From Calothrix sp. C42_A2020_038 (GTDB lineage Bacteria > Cyanobacteriota > Cyanobacteriia > Cyanobacteriales > Nostocaceae): a DNA stretch of 64,000 nt. The notes under the pieces are model-generated. The model had not been told where the DNA came from. It ran no database searches and was given only the letters and a program-made list of their open reading frames with translations. Of the stretch, positions 36,207 to 46,302 are shown one piece after another (the stretch's first letter is position 1; every line of letters begins with the position of its first letter). The DNA lies in assembly GCA_015272395.1 (NCBI GenBank), contig JACYLQ010000001.1, positions 124,001 through 188,000 of the forward strand. The letters are read 5' to 3'. Made by a program: the position numbers and the translations under genes.

Positions 36207-38459
36207 ATGAGTGGCTTACTATTAGATACCCCTACCGATATTACCCTTCCGGATTGGCTCAAGGATTGTTTGAGAAAAGGGTCGTATGCCGATAAAGCAG
36301 ATGATGAACGCAATAAGGGTGATAATGACTTAATTTGTCGGGCGTTCCGATTCGCTTACGATTTGCATGATGGGCAACTTCGTAAGTCAGGAGAACCTTA
36401 CATATGTCATCCTGTTGCAGTAGCAGGATTGCTACGTGATCTAGGAGGCAGTGCTGCTATGATAGCAGCTGGATTTCTTCATGATGTAGTCGAAGATACA
36501 GATGTAACAATTGAGGAAATCGAACAGCGATTTGGCCCGGAAGTGCGGCGTTTGGTTGAAGGCGTAACCAAACTTTCCAAAATTAATTTTAAAACTAAAA
36601 CCGAAAGTCAGGCAGAAAATTTTCGACGTATGTTTTTGTCAATGGCGCAAGATATTCGCGTCATTGTTGTCAAATTGGCTGACCGCCTCCATAACATGCG
36701 AACAATGGAAGTCATGTCTGAAGAAAGTCGGCGCCGGAATGCCCAAGAAACACGCGATATTTTTGCTCCCCTGGCCAACCGTTTGGGAATCTGGCGGTTT
36801 AAATGGGAATTAGAGGATTTAGCGTTTAAATATTTAGAACCGGAAGCTTTCCGGCAAATTCAATATCTTGTTGCCGAAAAACGTGATGCTCGTGAAGATA
36901 GATTGAAAAAAGTCTCTGATACCCTGCGAAGTCGGCTTGTAGAAGCAGGAATTCAATGTACTGATGTCAGCGGTAGACCAAAGCATCTCTACAGTATTTA
37001 TCAGAAGATGCAGCGACAGAATAAAGAATTTAATGAAATTTACGATTTAGCCGCACTCCGAATTATTGTTAACACCAACGAAGAATGCTATCGGGCGTTA
37101 GCTGTAGTCCATGATGTCTTCCGACCCATTCCCGGACGCTTCAAAGATTATATTGGCTTGCCTAAACCAAACCGTTATCAATCCTTACATACTGGCGTTA
37201 TTGGTCCTTGGGGACGACCTTTAGAAGTTCAAATTCGCACATTAGAAATGCACCGTATCGCTGAGTATGGCATTGCCGCACACTGGAAATACAAGGAAAC
37301 AGGTGGTTCTAATACTACTCAAATGAGTGCTTCCGATGACAAGTTTACTTGGTTACGTCAGTTATTAGAGTGGCAAAACGACCTCAAAGACGCTCAAGAG
37401 TATCTGGAAAACATTAAAGATAATCTCTTTGAAGATGATGTTTACGTATTTACACCTAAAGGTGATGTTGTCGCATTGAACCCTGGTTCAACAACAGTCG
37501 ATTTTGCCTACCGTATTCATTCCGAAGTCGGCAACCATTGTTCCGGCGCCCGTGTCAACGGTAAAATGGTGCCTCTATCAACACGTTTACAAAATGGGGA
37601 TATCGTTGAAATCTTAACACAGAAAAATAACCACCCCAGCTTAGATTGGTTGAACTTCGTCGCTACATCCGCTGCCAAAACTCGAATTAAATATTGGTAC
37701 AAACGTTCACGTCGAGAAGAAAATATTGCGCGCGGACGAGAGTTATTAGAAAAAGAGATGGGTAAAAACGGATTTGAAAATCTTCTCAAATCTGAACCAA
37801 TGCAGTCTGTTGCCGAGCGATGTAACTATCATAGTGTGGAAGACTTACTTGCTGCATTAGGTTATGGTGAAATCACTCTTAATTTAGTATTAAATCGTTG
37901 GCGGGAGTTAGTCAAAGCTACAACAAACGTTGTTCCACTACCAACCTTACCAACATCATCCCCCAAAACCCGTGATTTGACCTTATCTACCCGCACTAGT
38001 GACTCACCAATACTTGGGGTTGAAGGGTTGATGTACCACCTTGCAGGTTGCTGTACACCTATACCTGGAGAAAATATCATTGGAGTTGTAACGCGCGGTA
38101 GAGGAATTACTATACATCGTACTGGATGTAGTAATCTTGAAAATATTGAAGGTGAGCGCTTAATTCCTGTAACTTGGAACTCCAACGTTGAACAAAATGG
38201 GCGCCCCCAAACATACTCGGTGAATGTGCAAATAGAGGCTCTTGATCGAGTGGGTGTACTCAAAGATATTCTTTCAAAACTGACTGACCAATGCATTAAT
38301 GTTCGTCACGCAAGTGTTAAAACTGCTACTAATCAACCAGCATTAATTGACCTGGGAATGGAAGTACGTGATACCAAACAATTAGAGCAAGTATTCACTC
38401 AGATCAAAAAATTGAGTGACATCCTTAATATCCGCCGTGTCGGGAATAATGAAGAGTAA
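36207..38459 (+). CDS. Bifunctional (p)ppGpp synthetase/hydrolase RelA/SpoT
   Basis: The product has 750 residues from ATG 36207 (MSGLLLD); the longer open frame upstream has no support. Order: HD hydrolase domain with FLHDVVEDT (His92-Asp93) and LADRLHNMRT; synthetase domain with YDLAALRIIV, GRFKDYIGLPKPNRYQSLH; TGS domain (VYVFTPKGDVVALNPG); a zinc-finger-like region (LAGCCTPIPG); and a C-terminal ACT domain (about 675-750). Both active sites look intact. It governs the stringent response. A membrane-protein gene starts at or just after its stop codon. Confidence 0.95.
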   Translation: MSGLLLDTPTDITLPDWLKDCLRKGSYADKADDERNKGDNDLICRAFRFAYDLHDGQLRKSGEPYICHPVAVAGLLRDLGGSAAMIAAGFLHDVVEDTDVTIEEIEQRFGPEVRRLVEGVTKLSKINFKTKTESQAENFRRMFLSMAQDIRVIVVKLADRLHNMRTMEVMSEESRRRNAQETRDIFAPLANRLGIWRFKWELEDLAFKYLEPEAFRQIQYLVAEKRDAREDRLKKVSDTLRSRLVEAGIQCTDVSGRPKHLYSIYQKMQRQNKEFNEIYDLAALRIIVNTNEECYRALAVVHDVFRPIPGRFKDYIGLPKPNRYQSLHTGVIGPWGRPLEVQIRTLEMHRIAEYGIAAHWKYKETGGSNTTQMSASDDKFTWLRQLLEWQNDLKDAQEYLENIKDNLFEDDVYVFTPKGDVVALNPGSTTVDFAYRIHSEVGNHCSGARVNGKMVPLSTRLQNGDIVEILTQKNNHPSLDWLNFVATSAAKTRIKYWYKRSRREENIARGRELLEKEMGKNGFENLLKSEPMQSVAERCNYHSVEDLLAALGYGEITLNLVLNRWRELVKATTNVVPLPTLPTSSPKTRDLTLSTRTSDSPILGVEGLMYHLAGCCTPIPGENIIGVVTRGRGITIHRTGCSNLENIEGERLIPVTWNSNVEQNGRPQTYSVNVQIEALDRVGVLKDILSKLTDQCINVRHASVKTATNQPALIDLGMEVRDTKQLEQVFTQIKKLSDILNIRRVGNNEE

Positions 38460-38578
38460 TGACAACGAATAAAATGGATGTAATGGATGATTTATTCGTT
38501 ATGTCCATTTCATTCATGGGAACATCGAAGCGTTTGATTTTCGTCATCCTTCTATCTGTATATCACAAAATTTGTTTC

Positions 38579-39190
38579 ATGTTACCAATTGATCAACTAA
38601 TTTTTTGGCTATTTTTTCCAGCCTGTATTGGCTTATTAACCCAAGTTATTTGGGGCGTAGAATTAACTAATCGATTGGTAGCATCCGGAACATTTATCTT
38701 CTGTATTGAACAAGCTCGAATGGCTGTCAAGGATTTACGACAAATAAAAACAGCAAAAGCATATATTCAAGATGTACGTTTGAATACTTTTTATCAAGTT
38801 ACCATTATTACCATTGCTCTAGAACTTTTAGGATTTTATATATCAATATTCTGTTTGGGATGGGGATCAATTTTAATTTTACTTAGCCAAATCTGGTTTA
38901 ACTTGCTGGCTAGTATCAAAATTGAATTTATCTATAAAGTTGGTAATTGTAATTTATATAGTACACCTGTAATGGCTTTATCGGCGCCTATTATATATAT
39001 ACAAGTATGGAAAATATCCGAACGTATACCAGTATTAACTGCTGATATATTAGGATTAATTTTAATTAGCTTCTGGATGTTGCAAATTGGCTCACTGTTG
39101 ATATCTTGGCTACTGTTTACAATGGTCATAGCTTACGGAATAGTTAAAGTACTTTTCTCAAGTTATGTGCTTGGACACCAACACCAATAA
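38579..39190 (+). CDS. Hypothetical integral membrane protein
   Basis: The product has 203 residues from ATG 38579, or 243 from ATG 38459, which overlaps the relA stop codon (TAATG). I count about four to five hydrophobic helices rich in Ile, Leu and Trp, and a short polar loop (KDLRQIKTAKAY). No enzymatic motif is seen. The overlapping alternative start suggests translational coupling with the stringent-response gene, but the homologue-like start MLPIDQL is the more natural N-terminus. The function is unknown. Confidence 0.6.
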   Translation: MLPIDQLIFWLFFPACIGLLTQVIWGVELTNRLVASGTFIFCIEQARMAVKDLRQIKTAKAYIQDVRLNTFYQVTIITIALELLGFYISIFCLGWGSILILLSQIWFNLLASIKIEFIYKVGNCNLYSTPVMALSAPIIYIQVWKISERIPVLTADILGLILISFWMLQIGSLLISWLLFTMVIAYGIVKVLFSSYVLGHQHQ

Positions 39191-39268
39191 TTAGCTTAAA
39201 CAGTAATTCTTCTAGAGTTTCTTCATTTAGCGCTTGAAGAGTCCTGCATTTATGCAACACCCAATAAT

Positions 39269-40390
39269 TTATTGAAAATTTGTAAGGTTAGGAACGTTGA
39301 CCCATTGTGCTTTTTGATTAGACTCGTGTGCTAAATCCATTAATAGCTGCGAATAAGCTCCTTCTGCTAGTCCAGGAGTGACTGTTTGTTTTTGGTCAAT
39401 TGCTTTGACCCAGTTATCTATAACGCGGATGAATGCTGAGATTCTACCATCAGCATAGTTTGTAGGAAATAAAAGATGGGTGGGTATTTCAATTTCTGCC
39501 TGCGGTTTACCGACTTGATTTCCCCATACACGAAAACCATGTACATAATCCTTTTGATTTTCGCTTCCTAAGACTAAAGTACCTTTATCTCCGTATACTT
39601 CTATCCAATGAGGACGTTGTGCGTACACGACTGCACTAATAGTTAACTGGCAAGGTGTTCCGTCTGCTAATTGCAGCATCAACATACATGTATCGTCGCT
39701 GTCTACTGTTTTAAATTCACCTGTACTGGGGTCTAAACGTTTTGGAATTCCAGTGGTTAAGTTAGCGTTGAGTTTGTTTATTGGTCCAAATAACCAATAT
39801 ATATAGTCAAACGCATGGGAACCCAGTGAACCTAATGCACCTCCCCCCTGGTCTTTACGGGAGTACCAGTTCCAAGGACGGGATGCATCCGCACGTGAGG
39901 CGCCTAACCAGTCTATTTTAATTAAACGCTTATTACCAACATATCCTTGTGCAAGTAGTTCATGGAAAAGTTGCCACCCAGGTACAAAGCGGAATTCAAA
40001 GTCTACTGTAGCTGTAACACCTTTTCGGTTTGCAAGTTGATATAGTTCTTTTGCCTGTGCAACATTCAATGTCACAGGTTTTTCGAGCAATAAATGTTTA
40101 CCTGCTTCTAAAACTGTTTTCGCCATTTCGTAGTGGAGAAATGGCGGTGTTGAGATACTCACAGCTTCAACTTTAGGTAAATTGATAATATCAACAATAG
40201 AATCACAAGCGTGTTGTATGTTGTTGGCGCCAGCGATTTGCTTGGCTTTTGTTAAATCACGGTGATAAACGGCTACTATTTGAGTACGATGGTGCGCTTG
40301 AAAACCTGGAATATGAACTTTTTGTCCAAACCCTGTACCAACAATCGCAACACCGATTGCACCTTGATTTGATTGTGACTGAGCGACCAT
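39269..40390 (-). CDS. Gfo/Idh/MocA family NAD(P)-dependent oxidoreductase
   Basis: The product has 373 residues. The Rossmann motif is AIVGTGFGQKVHIPG (Gly-rich loop, residues about 15-25). EKPVTL holds the catalytic lysine (in LLEKP). The C-terminal alpha/beta domain has GGGALGSLGSHAFDYI, the family's metal/substrate histidine region. It probably oxidises or reduces a sugar or cyclitol; the substrate is not defined. Confidence 0.9.
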   Translation of the reverse strand: MVAQSQSNQGAIGVAIVGTGFGQKVHIPGFQAHHRTQIVAVYHRDLTKAKQIAGANNIQHACDSIVDIINLPKVEAVSISTPPFLHYEMAKTVLEAGKHLLLEKPVTLNVAQAKELYQLANRKGVTATVDFEFRFVPGWQLFHELLAQGYVGNKRLIKIDWLGASRADASRPWNWYSRKDQGGGALGSLGSHAFDYIYWLFGPINKLNANLTTGIPKRLDPSTGEFKTVDSDDTCMLMLQLADGTPCQLTISAVVYAQRPHWIEVYGDKGTLVLGSENQKDYVHGFRVWGNQVGKPQAEIEIPTHLLFPTNYADGRISAFIRVIDNWVKAIDQKQTVTPGLAEGAYSQLLMDLAHESNQKAQWVNVPNLTNFQ

Positions 40391-40439
40391 GATGAATATA
40401 TTCTCAAATAAATACTATGTTTTTTAATTCATGTTGTTG

Positions 40440-41618
40440 CTAAAATCTTAGTACTTCTTGGTCGTAGTTTTCTGGAACTGGTTCGATTTCCCAAACAATT
40501 CCTTCTCCCGGTTCTAATGCAACTTCTACGAACAACTGTTCGGTTGCTGTGATTGCTGTATCTTCATTGTCGGGGAATGGTTGTAGGTCTTCGGTTAGTA
40601 ACCTCAGCTTGAAACCTCCAGGAATATATCCACCAATTCTGGCATTTTGTAGTTCAAATCGCCATGTTGTATATTCTTCGTGAATTTGAGGTATTACCCG
40701 CAGTTCATAGCTTTGTCCTGCAATAGTTAGTTGACGTGCCAAAATATTGGAAAATGAGGATGCTGTTTCTTCAATGCTTCGCGAGGTGCCATTCAATTGT
40801 AAGTTAATACTGTTCCAACCAAGTTGTTGTGCGGTTTGAGTAATACCATTTTGCAGCCATTCTAATACAGATTGCTCATTCTGACCAATTCGACGCTGAT
40901 ACAAATTTCGGCGCCAACCACCATGTTCGATTAAAGCACCCCACATTTGAAAAGGTATTTCCAGACGCGGCACTATAATATCAGGATTCGCTAGGCGTGC
41001 GATCAGATTTTGAGCGGTTTTAATTTGTAAAGCTGGTAAAGTCGAAACAGCAGCGCGCGTTACTTCGTTGACAGTATTATCTGACACAGCAAAACTTAAT
41101 GTTAAAACCAAAATATTAATGTCATTAATATTGCTAGCATCAACTGAGTAATTACGGTTATACGGATTGTATGTTCCTAGAGTTTTGATGTGCAAATGGC
41201 TACAGTAGCCCCATACACGAATACATCTATCTTCAGGTACAACTTGCACTCCAATATAATAATCTCCTGCTAAACTTGGTATATCTACCCATTCTTGAGG
41301 AACGCACAACTCGCTTAAATCAATGGTTTCGTGTGGAACTAAAATTATTTTCGTTGCGTCTACTGTAATAACGGTCCCATTCACCAGTTCCCAAAAACTG
41401 GTTAATGCAGTGGTATTATAAGATATCTTTGTCTGAGGAGCAAAATCTTGCTGTAACCACGGCAAGATACCACTCAGGCAAAGTTCATTTATGTATGCTT
41501 GATAACGTGTGCTTGGATTAGAATGTATTTGACTTTTCTCCCAAGCTTGGTCATAAGCTGGTTGCGGTATTTCTAAAATTAAATCAGTAGGTGATGCAAA
41601 ATCTAGTAGGGTATTCAT
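40440..41618 (-). CDS. DUF1822 family protein
   Basis: The product has 392 residues from ATG 41618 (MNTLLDF). It has the family features: W-x-x-L-x-x-G near the N-terminus, PQEWVDIPSLAGDYYIGVQV, WGYCSHLHIK, and the central L-x-x-L-x-x-P-D-I-I-V-P-R-L. It is cyanobacterial and of unknown function. It lies 84 bp downstream of the sigma factor gene on the same strand. This pairing recurs in cyanobacteria and suggests a regulatory partner, possibly anti-sigma-like; that is inference. Confidence 0.8.
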   Translation of the reverse strand: MNTLLDFASPTDLILEIPQPAYDQAWEKSQIHSNPSTRYQAYINELCLSGILPWLQQDFAPQTKISYNTTALTSFWELVNGTVITVDATKIILVPHETIDLSELCVPQEWVDIPSLAGDYYIGVQVVPEDRCIRVWGYCSHLHIKTLGTYNPYNRNYSVDASNINDINILVLTLSFAVSDNTVNEVTRAAVSTLPALQIKTAQNLIARLANPDIIVPRLEIPFQMWGALIEHGGWRRNLYQRRIGQNEQSVLEWLQNGITQTAQQLGWNSINLQLNGTSRSIEETASSFSNILARQLTIAGQSYELRVIPQIHEEYTTWRFELQNARIGGYIPGGFKLRLLTEDLQPFPDNEDTAITATEQLFVEVALEPGEGIVWEIEPVPENYDQEVLRF

Positions 41619-41702
41619 AAGCAAGAAGTAAGTGGGTATGATAGGTGACGCTAACAAAAATTCTTAAACAAGCTAGTGATCTTGTTGCGTCACGCACCAG
41701 AA

Positions 41703-42869
41703 TTAAAGGTTTGTATAGTAAGACTGTAGCCATTGTTCCATGACAGAGTTCATACTTTTTAGTATGTCCGATGTAATAGATATATGCAGTTTCTCCTTGC
41801 TCCAACTAGCTAGGGTTTTGAGTAGAGTTTCGCGAATTTTATTCAGGCGCCGCGAAATCGTGTACTGTGGGATTTGAAGTGATGAAGCAATTTGTTGCTG
41901 AGTTAGTCCTTGGGTGTAGTAAAGTTTGAGAATTTGCTGTGCCTCAAATTCTAATTTATTGATAGCTTCACCCAAAACTTGGTTCATTTGGGCTATTTGA
42001 GAAGTACGGTTGAGATGTTCTTCCTCAGTTATGATCTGTGTTAATAGCGAATCTTCACCGCTAGATATATTATCAATTATTTCGTAAGTATCCTCACTTC
42101 CCGTAGGTGTATTGATCGACTGAACTGTGGGATATAAATAATTGCGTATAGCTTTAGCACAATTTTGCATCCAACTTTCTAAAGTTTGGGCACTAACTTG
42201 TGATGGCGCCGTTAAGTTGTATGCTTTGGTAATCGCATTCCAGGTTTTATCATCAGGACGCGCGAGTTTACGACTTGTGTTAGCTTGGCTAGGAGCGTAT
42301 ATTGATTGATAACAAATCCAAGCATTAGTATAATTTGCGATAGTTTGTTTAGGTAATCCTGCTGCTTCTAATGATTCAACTAAACGCTTTTGACTAGTTT
42401 TCCTCAACATCCCCCAAGTAGAACAGATATCAATTTCGTGACGTTGACGAAGCGTTTCGCGAATAATCGAACTAAATATAATGCTAGCGTAATTTTTGAG
42501 GATAGAACCTTGACTAGGATTGAATCCTTTGAGAACACGTTCGATCTGTGTAATGCCAATTTGAAAAAAGTCAGGTAATGAGTGGTGTGTATTTGTAAAG
42601 GTTTGTGCAAGTTTTTGAGAACTCCAGTAACAAGGTTCTTGTAAATACGCATTTAAGTGTTGCCGAGGAAGAGTAGCTAACTTTTCTTTTTGCCAGCGTC
42701 TATGCCAATACATAGCCCAAATATTTTCCGAAGTTTCTTCAGGATTTTGATTTATACAGCTTTGTATACTCCGACGCAACCTACCGTCTTTTGCCCAACC
42801 AAGGAAGCGTTCAGCATCGAATTGGATAAAAGTCGAAAACTTGTCAATAATGCTTTGTCGGGGATGCAT
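41703..42869 (-). CDS. Sigma-70 family RNA polymerase sigma factor (divergent)
   Basis: The product has 388 residues. The C-terminal region 4 is clear: LEFEAQQILKLYYTQGLTQQ and a helix-turn-helix, QQIASSLQIPQYTISRRL. The N-terminal part has W-M-Y-W-H-R-R-W and a region 2-like helix bundle (LPDFFQIGITQIERVLKGF), but no standard region 1.2 or 2.4 motif is obvious. It therefore belongs to a group of divergent ECF-like factors paired with DUF1822 in cyanobacteria. Promoter specificity is unknown. Confidence 0.78.
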   Translation of the reverse strand: MHPRQSIIDKFSTFIQFDAERFLGWAKDGRLRRSIQSCINQNPEETSENIWAMYWHRRWQKEKLATLPRQHLNAYLQEPCYWSSQKLAQTFTNTHHSLPDFFQIGITQIERVLKGFNPSQGSILKNYASIIFSSIIRETLRQRHEIDICSTWGMLRKTSQKRLVESLEAAGLPKQTIANYTNAWICYQSIYAPSQANTSRKLARPDDKTWNAITKAYNLTAPSQVSAQTLESWMQNCAKAIRNYLYPTVQSINTPTGSEDTYEIIDNISSGEDSLLTQIITEEEHLNRTSQIAQMNQVLGEAINKLEFEAQQILKLYYTQGLTQQQIASSLQIPQYTISRRLNKIRETLLKTLASWSKEKLHISITSDILKSMNSVMEQWLQSYYTNL

Positions 42870-43057
42870 AAATTCGCGTAATTTTACTATAACTTTTTTA
42901 GCACAGCAGACGTAGGAGCCTGCCAGTTATTTCCTACAAGCAGTTAACAGTATATTACCGTGGTAAAAGTGTTGTAGTCAGACTGGGAACAGATAATATT
43001 AAAGATGTGATGTACAATCTTGACAAAAATCGTAACACTTCTTCATAAAGGAAAAAT

Positions 43058-43321
43058 ATGGGACGTTTAAATCCATTCTCATTACAAATGCAGATAACCC
43101 GGATGTTTGAGCAAGGGCAGTCATTTTTTGCGACAACAAAAGTACATGACTGGTTAAAAGAACATGGGCATGACCCTATGGAATATGATGTCACATTCAA
43201 ACAAAAACCGGCGCCTCCAGGTTCCAAATCGGTAATGGTAGTAGAAATAGAGTTACAACGTAAAGATGGACAACCTGTAGACCCTTGGTTGGTGGAACAA
43301 GCTAACTTGCAAGCCGGGTAG
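43058..43321 (+). CDS. Small conserved cyanobacterial hypothetical protein
   Basis: The product has 87 residues and no membrane segment. It has MFEQGQSFFATTKVHDWLKE, a Pro-rich turn (KPAPPGSKS) and a beta-strand VMVVEIELQRKDG. ATG 43058 is preceded by AAAGGAAA, a reasonable ribosome site. It is divergent from the sigma factor gene. No function is known to me. Confidence 0.65.
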   Translation: MGRLNPFSLQMQITRMFEQGQSFFATTKVHDWLKEHGHDPMEYDVTFKQKPAPPGSKSVMVVEIELQRKDGQPVDPWLVEQANLQAG

Positions 43322-43393
43322 GATGGCACCTCTACTAGTGCAAACTGGCAGGAGTCGTAACCTGATATGCCTTGTTACTTTTGCCTTGTTACA

Positions 43394-45232
43394 CTAGTCC
43401 CACTCCAAGTTTTTCTGAACTTGATCAATTTTGATCAGACTTTCAATAGTTGTTAGGAAAACCAAACAATCGCCCACTTTTAATTTAATATTATCCAAAG
43501 GCATTAACTTAGTATTGCCTTGATCTTTTTTGTAAGATATTGGTACAATTTTATACTCATTAATGATTTCATATAGAAACCGTGCGTTGAAAGTATCATT
43601 TGGCTTAACCTTGTACTCCGTGACTAAAACCATTTGGTCATTGAGCCAAAGTAAGTTGAGAACGTTCTTTTCAAAAGCAGTTGCAACAAAAACTTTTGCA
43701 GCGATGTCATTTACGCAGAGAAATTTAACTTTGTCTGTACTGAACAAGGTTTTAATTTTATTACTAAAGCTGGTGTCAAGAGTGCGGATAATTAAGGTAG
43801 AGTTAGGATTCTTTTCGTGAATTGCCATCAAGCCAATTTCTAAATTAAGTTTCTCATCATCAGTGATAATTACAATACCCTTGGCTGTATTAATATTTGC
43901 TATCGCAAGAGCTTTGGGGAGGTCTCCAAGTACTTTATGAGTATTAATTGAGTCACCAACAACTATTTGCACCTGGGTGGCGACAGAAGACTCCTGTACT
44001 GGTCTACTGACTGCGACTACTGACTGGTGTAACTTATTATGTAAAAACATTGCTACAGGGCGCCCGATTTGATAACCTAAGCCAACTATAACAATATGGT
44101 CTTTTTTTGGAATTGGATTAGCAGCTAATAGGTCAAATTTTTCGTTTAACCACCACTGAGTTAACCAGGCATTCATCACACCTATAAAAGATAAACCTGC
44201 TAACATATAGAAGGCATTCATCAACCGTATCCATATTTTTTTAGCATCATGATCAACAAATACTCCGTCATATGCTCCTAAAAGCATCACAAATGTCGAA
44301 TACATCGAATTCCACAAAGGTTTTTGTTCTCTAAACGCAAGATAAGCAACACCTATAATAAATAAAATAAACCAGCTTAAAAACAAAACCCAAATCATGC
44401 GTTTGCTTAACTGTTCCGGAATAGATTCTTTTATCCATTCTAAAAATACGTACACTTCTTCAACTAACTGTTTCCAGTTCCAACTAAGTTTCATTTTGAA
44501 AAGAAACTTTTGGCTTCTCCTCCTTTGCTTTTTTGGTGGATGAACTTCTTTTGTTAACAAATCAGTCAATCCTGTCTTGATTTGAATATAAGCAACTTCA
44601 TCACCTGCACCAATTCTTGCATTATCTTTCCACTCATAAAAAGCAGTTGGTATAGCTTTCTTATCTTGAATATGGCTCAAAACAATCCGATTTTTTGTGT
44701 TAATATTACGTAAATATGAGCCACACCATTTGTGTTCTACGTCAATTTTATCTTTAAGAACTACTAAGCGCTCTTTACGTAGTTGAATAAAACCACGATT
44801 TTCATCACCCAAAGCACGAGTTGCAATTGCTTCTACAGGTAATTCATTAGGGTTATAAGCAACACAATTATTTAACTTTTTTTTAATGTTTTGATTAATA
44901 TTTGTTTGAGATGAATTGATGACTAAACGAATTTCAGAGTCGATATCGTTGATAACAAAAGCTGTCTCAATATTTACTTGTTCGTCACTTGTTACCAAAA
45001 GTGCGGCTCGGCACTGTTTGATTTTTGCTTGTTTCAAAATATCTGGATTTCGACAATCTCCAATTATTAAATTATCTATTATATGTATTATATCATTGAT
45101 CTCTGGAATATTTAATTCTTCATTATGAGCAATTACAATAATAGAAACTCCAAATTTATGTAAAATTTTAACGCAGTGTTGTCCTAGATTACCTAGTCCG
45201 CAAACTAAAAAATGTTCAGATTTATAATACAT
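43394..45232 (-). CDS. RCK-domain potassium-channel-like protein with altered pore
   Basis: The product has 612 residues. Order: an N-terminal Rossmann/RCK domain (CGLGNLGQ, 11-18), a TrkA-C-like region (about 145-220), a basic linker, and two transmembrane helices (about 279-298 and 334-356) around a pore-like loop (308-326). A second RCK domain (VGLGYQIGR, 383-391) and a second TrkA-C (about 525-605) follow. The pore loop reads STFVMLLGAYDGVF, where a potassium filter would have T-x-G-Y-G-D. It may conduct another ion, be non-conducting, or depend on partners. The RCK-TM-RCK order is rare compared with TM-RCK-RCK channels. Confidence 0.75.
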   Translation of the reverse strand: MYYKSEHFLVCGLGNLGQHCVKILHKFGVSIIVIAHNEELNIPEINDIIHIIDNLIIGDCRNPDILKQAKIKQCRAALLVTSDEQVNIETAFVINDIDSEIRLVINSSQTNINQNIKKKLNNCVAYNPNELPVEAIATRALGDENRGFIQLRKERLVVLKDKIDVEHKWCGSYLRNINTKNRIVLSHIQDKKAIPTAFYEWKDNARIGAGDEVAYIQIKTGLTDLLTKEVHPPKKQRRRSQKFLFKMKLSWNWKQLVEEVYVFLEWIKESIPEQLSKRMIWVLFLSWFILFIIGVAYLAFREQKPLWNSMYSTFVMLLGAYDGVFVDHDAKKIWIRLMNAFYMLAGLSFIGVMNAWLTQWWLNEKFDLLAANPIPKKDHIVIVGLGYQIGRPVAMFLHNKLHQSVVAVSRPVQESSVATQVQIVVGDSINTHKVLGDLPKALAIANINTAKGIVIITDDEKLNLEIGLMAIHEKNPNSTLIIRTLDTSFSNKIKTLFSTDKVKFLCVNDIAAKVFVATAFEKNVLNLLWLNDQMVLVTEYKVKPNDTFNARFLYEIINEYKIVPISYKKDQGNTKLMPLDNIKLKVGDCLVFLTTIESLIKIDQVQKNLEWD

Positions 45233-45435
45233 TTAAAAATATAGATATAAACATTCTGAATTACTATAAAAATTATTTGTATGAGCTTTGTATAAATAAT
45301 TATATCTTTGATTTAAGATTTTAATTGTGCAATAAATAACATTTTATTTATTAGGCTTTTCACAAGATTTACGGAGTCGGAAATCTTAAAACGTCTTACA
45401 ATTATCGACAAGTCCCTTCCCCAGGAGTTAATGAA

Positions 45436-46173
45436 ATGCAAATAACCAAACGTAATATTGAATTACGAGTCGATGACAGTTTGATGCGTGTTTATATCGC
45501 TACCCCAAAACCACCCGGTCGTTATCCGGGAATTTTGTTTTATAGCGATATTTACCAATTAGGCGGCGCCATGATTCGTTTGGTAAACTACTTAGCGGGG
45601 TTTGGTTATGTAGTCGCAGCACCGGAAATTTTTCATCGCATCGAACATGTTGGTCAAGTTATTGAACCGGATGATATCGGCAGAATGCGGGGTAACGACG
45701 ATGCACGTCGCACTACCATTTCCGAATACGATGCAGATTGTCGTGCGGTTATTGATTGCCTCAAAAGTGAATCAAATGTACTACCAGATAAAATAGGCGC
45801 CTTGGGTTTTTGTATAGGAGGACACTTAGCATTTAGAGCAGCATTTGAAAGTGAAATCAAAGCTACCGTATGTTGTTACCCAACAGGTATTCCGAGCGGT
45901 AAACTAGGCAAAGGCATGGCCGATACTATCGAGCGAGTCCGCGAAATTAAAAGCGAAATGCTTTTTGTTTTCGGAACACAAGACCCCCACATACCCGAAA
46001 ACGATCGTCAAACAATTATAAAATCCCTCGAAAATGCTCATGTTGCTCACAAAGTTCTTTTATACGAAGCAGAACACACCTTCATGCGTGACGATGGTTA
46101 TCGATATGACTCAGAAAAAGCAACTGCTGCTTGGTCTGAAATTATCGCATTCTTAAAATATAAATTTGTCTGA
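45436..46173 (+). CDS. Dienelactone hydrolase family alpha/beta hydrolase
   Basis: The product has 245 residues. The catalytic triad is seen as Cys in GFCIGGH (nucleophile), Asp in FGTQDPHIP and His in EAEHTFMRD. This is the usual Cys-Asp-His set of dienelactone hydrolases. The N-terminal strand is unusually polar. It may hydrolyse lactones or short esters; the natural substrate is unknown. The next gene downstream is the EF-G paralogue, which has its own regulatory element. Confidence 0.9.
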   Translation: MQITKRNIELRVDDSLMRVYIATPKPPGRYPGILFYSDIYQLGGAMIRLVNYLAGFGYVVAAPEIFHRIEHVGQVIEPDDIGRMRGNDDARRTTISEYDADCRAVIDCLKSESNVLPDKIGALGFCIGGHLAFRAAFESEIKATVCCYPTGIPSGKLGKGMADTIERVREIKSEMLFVFGTQDPHIPENDRQTIIKSLENAHVAHKVLLYEAEHTFMRDDGYRYDSEKATAAWSEIIAFLKYKFV

Positions 46174-46228
46174 TACAAAATTGAAGTTAAATTGTCGCGC
46201 GACTTTTCTAAAATCCAAAATGGTACAA

Positions 46229-46246
46229 CCTCACAACATCCTCACA
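46229..46246 (+). promoter_or_regulatory. CTCA direct-repeat element upstream of the EF-G paralogue
   Basis: CCTCACAACATCCTCACA has half-sites at 46230 and 46241 (11 bp apart). It is in gene orientation and ends 57 bp before the EF-G-like ATG at 46303. It matches the psbA and kinase copies except in the middle bases. Confidence 0.55.
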
Positions 46247-46302
46247 TTTATTTCTTAATCTCGAAATAGAAAATTGCTCTCCTGCATCAAGGAAGAATAG
46301 CC

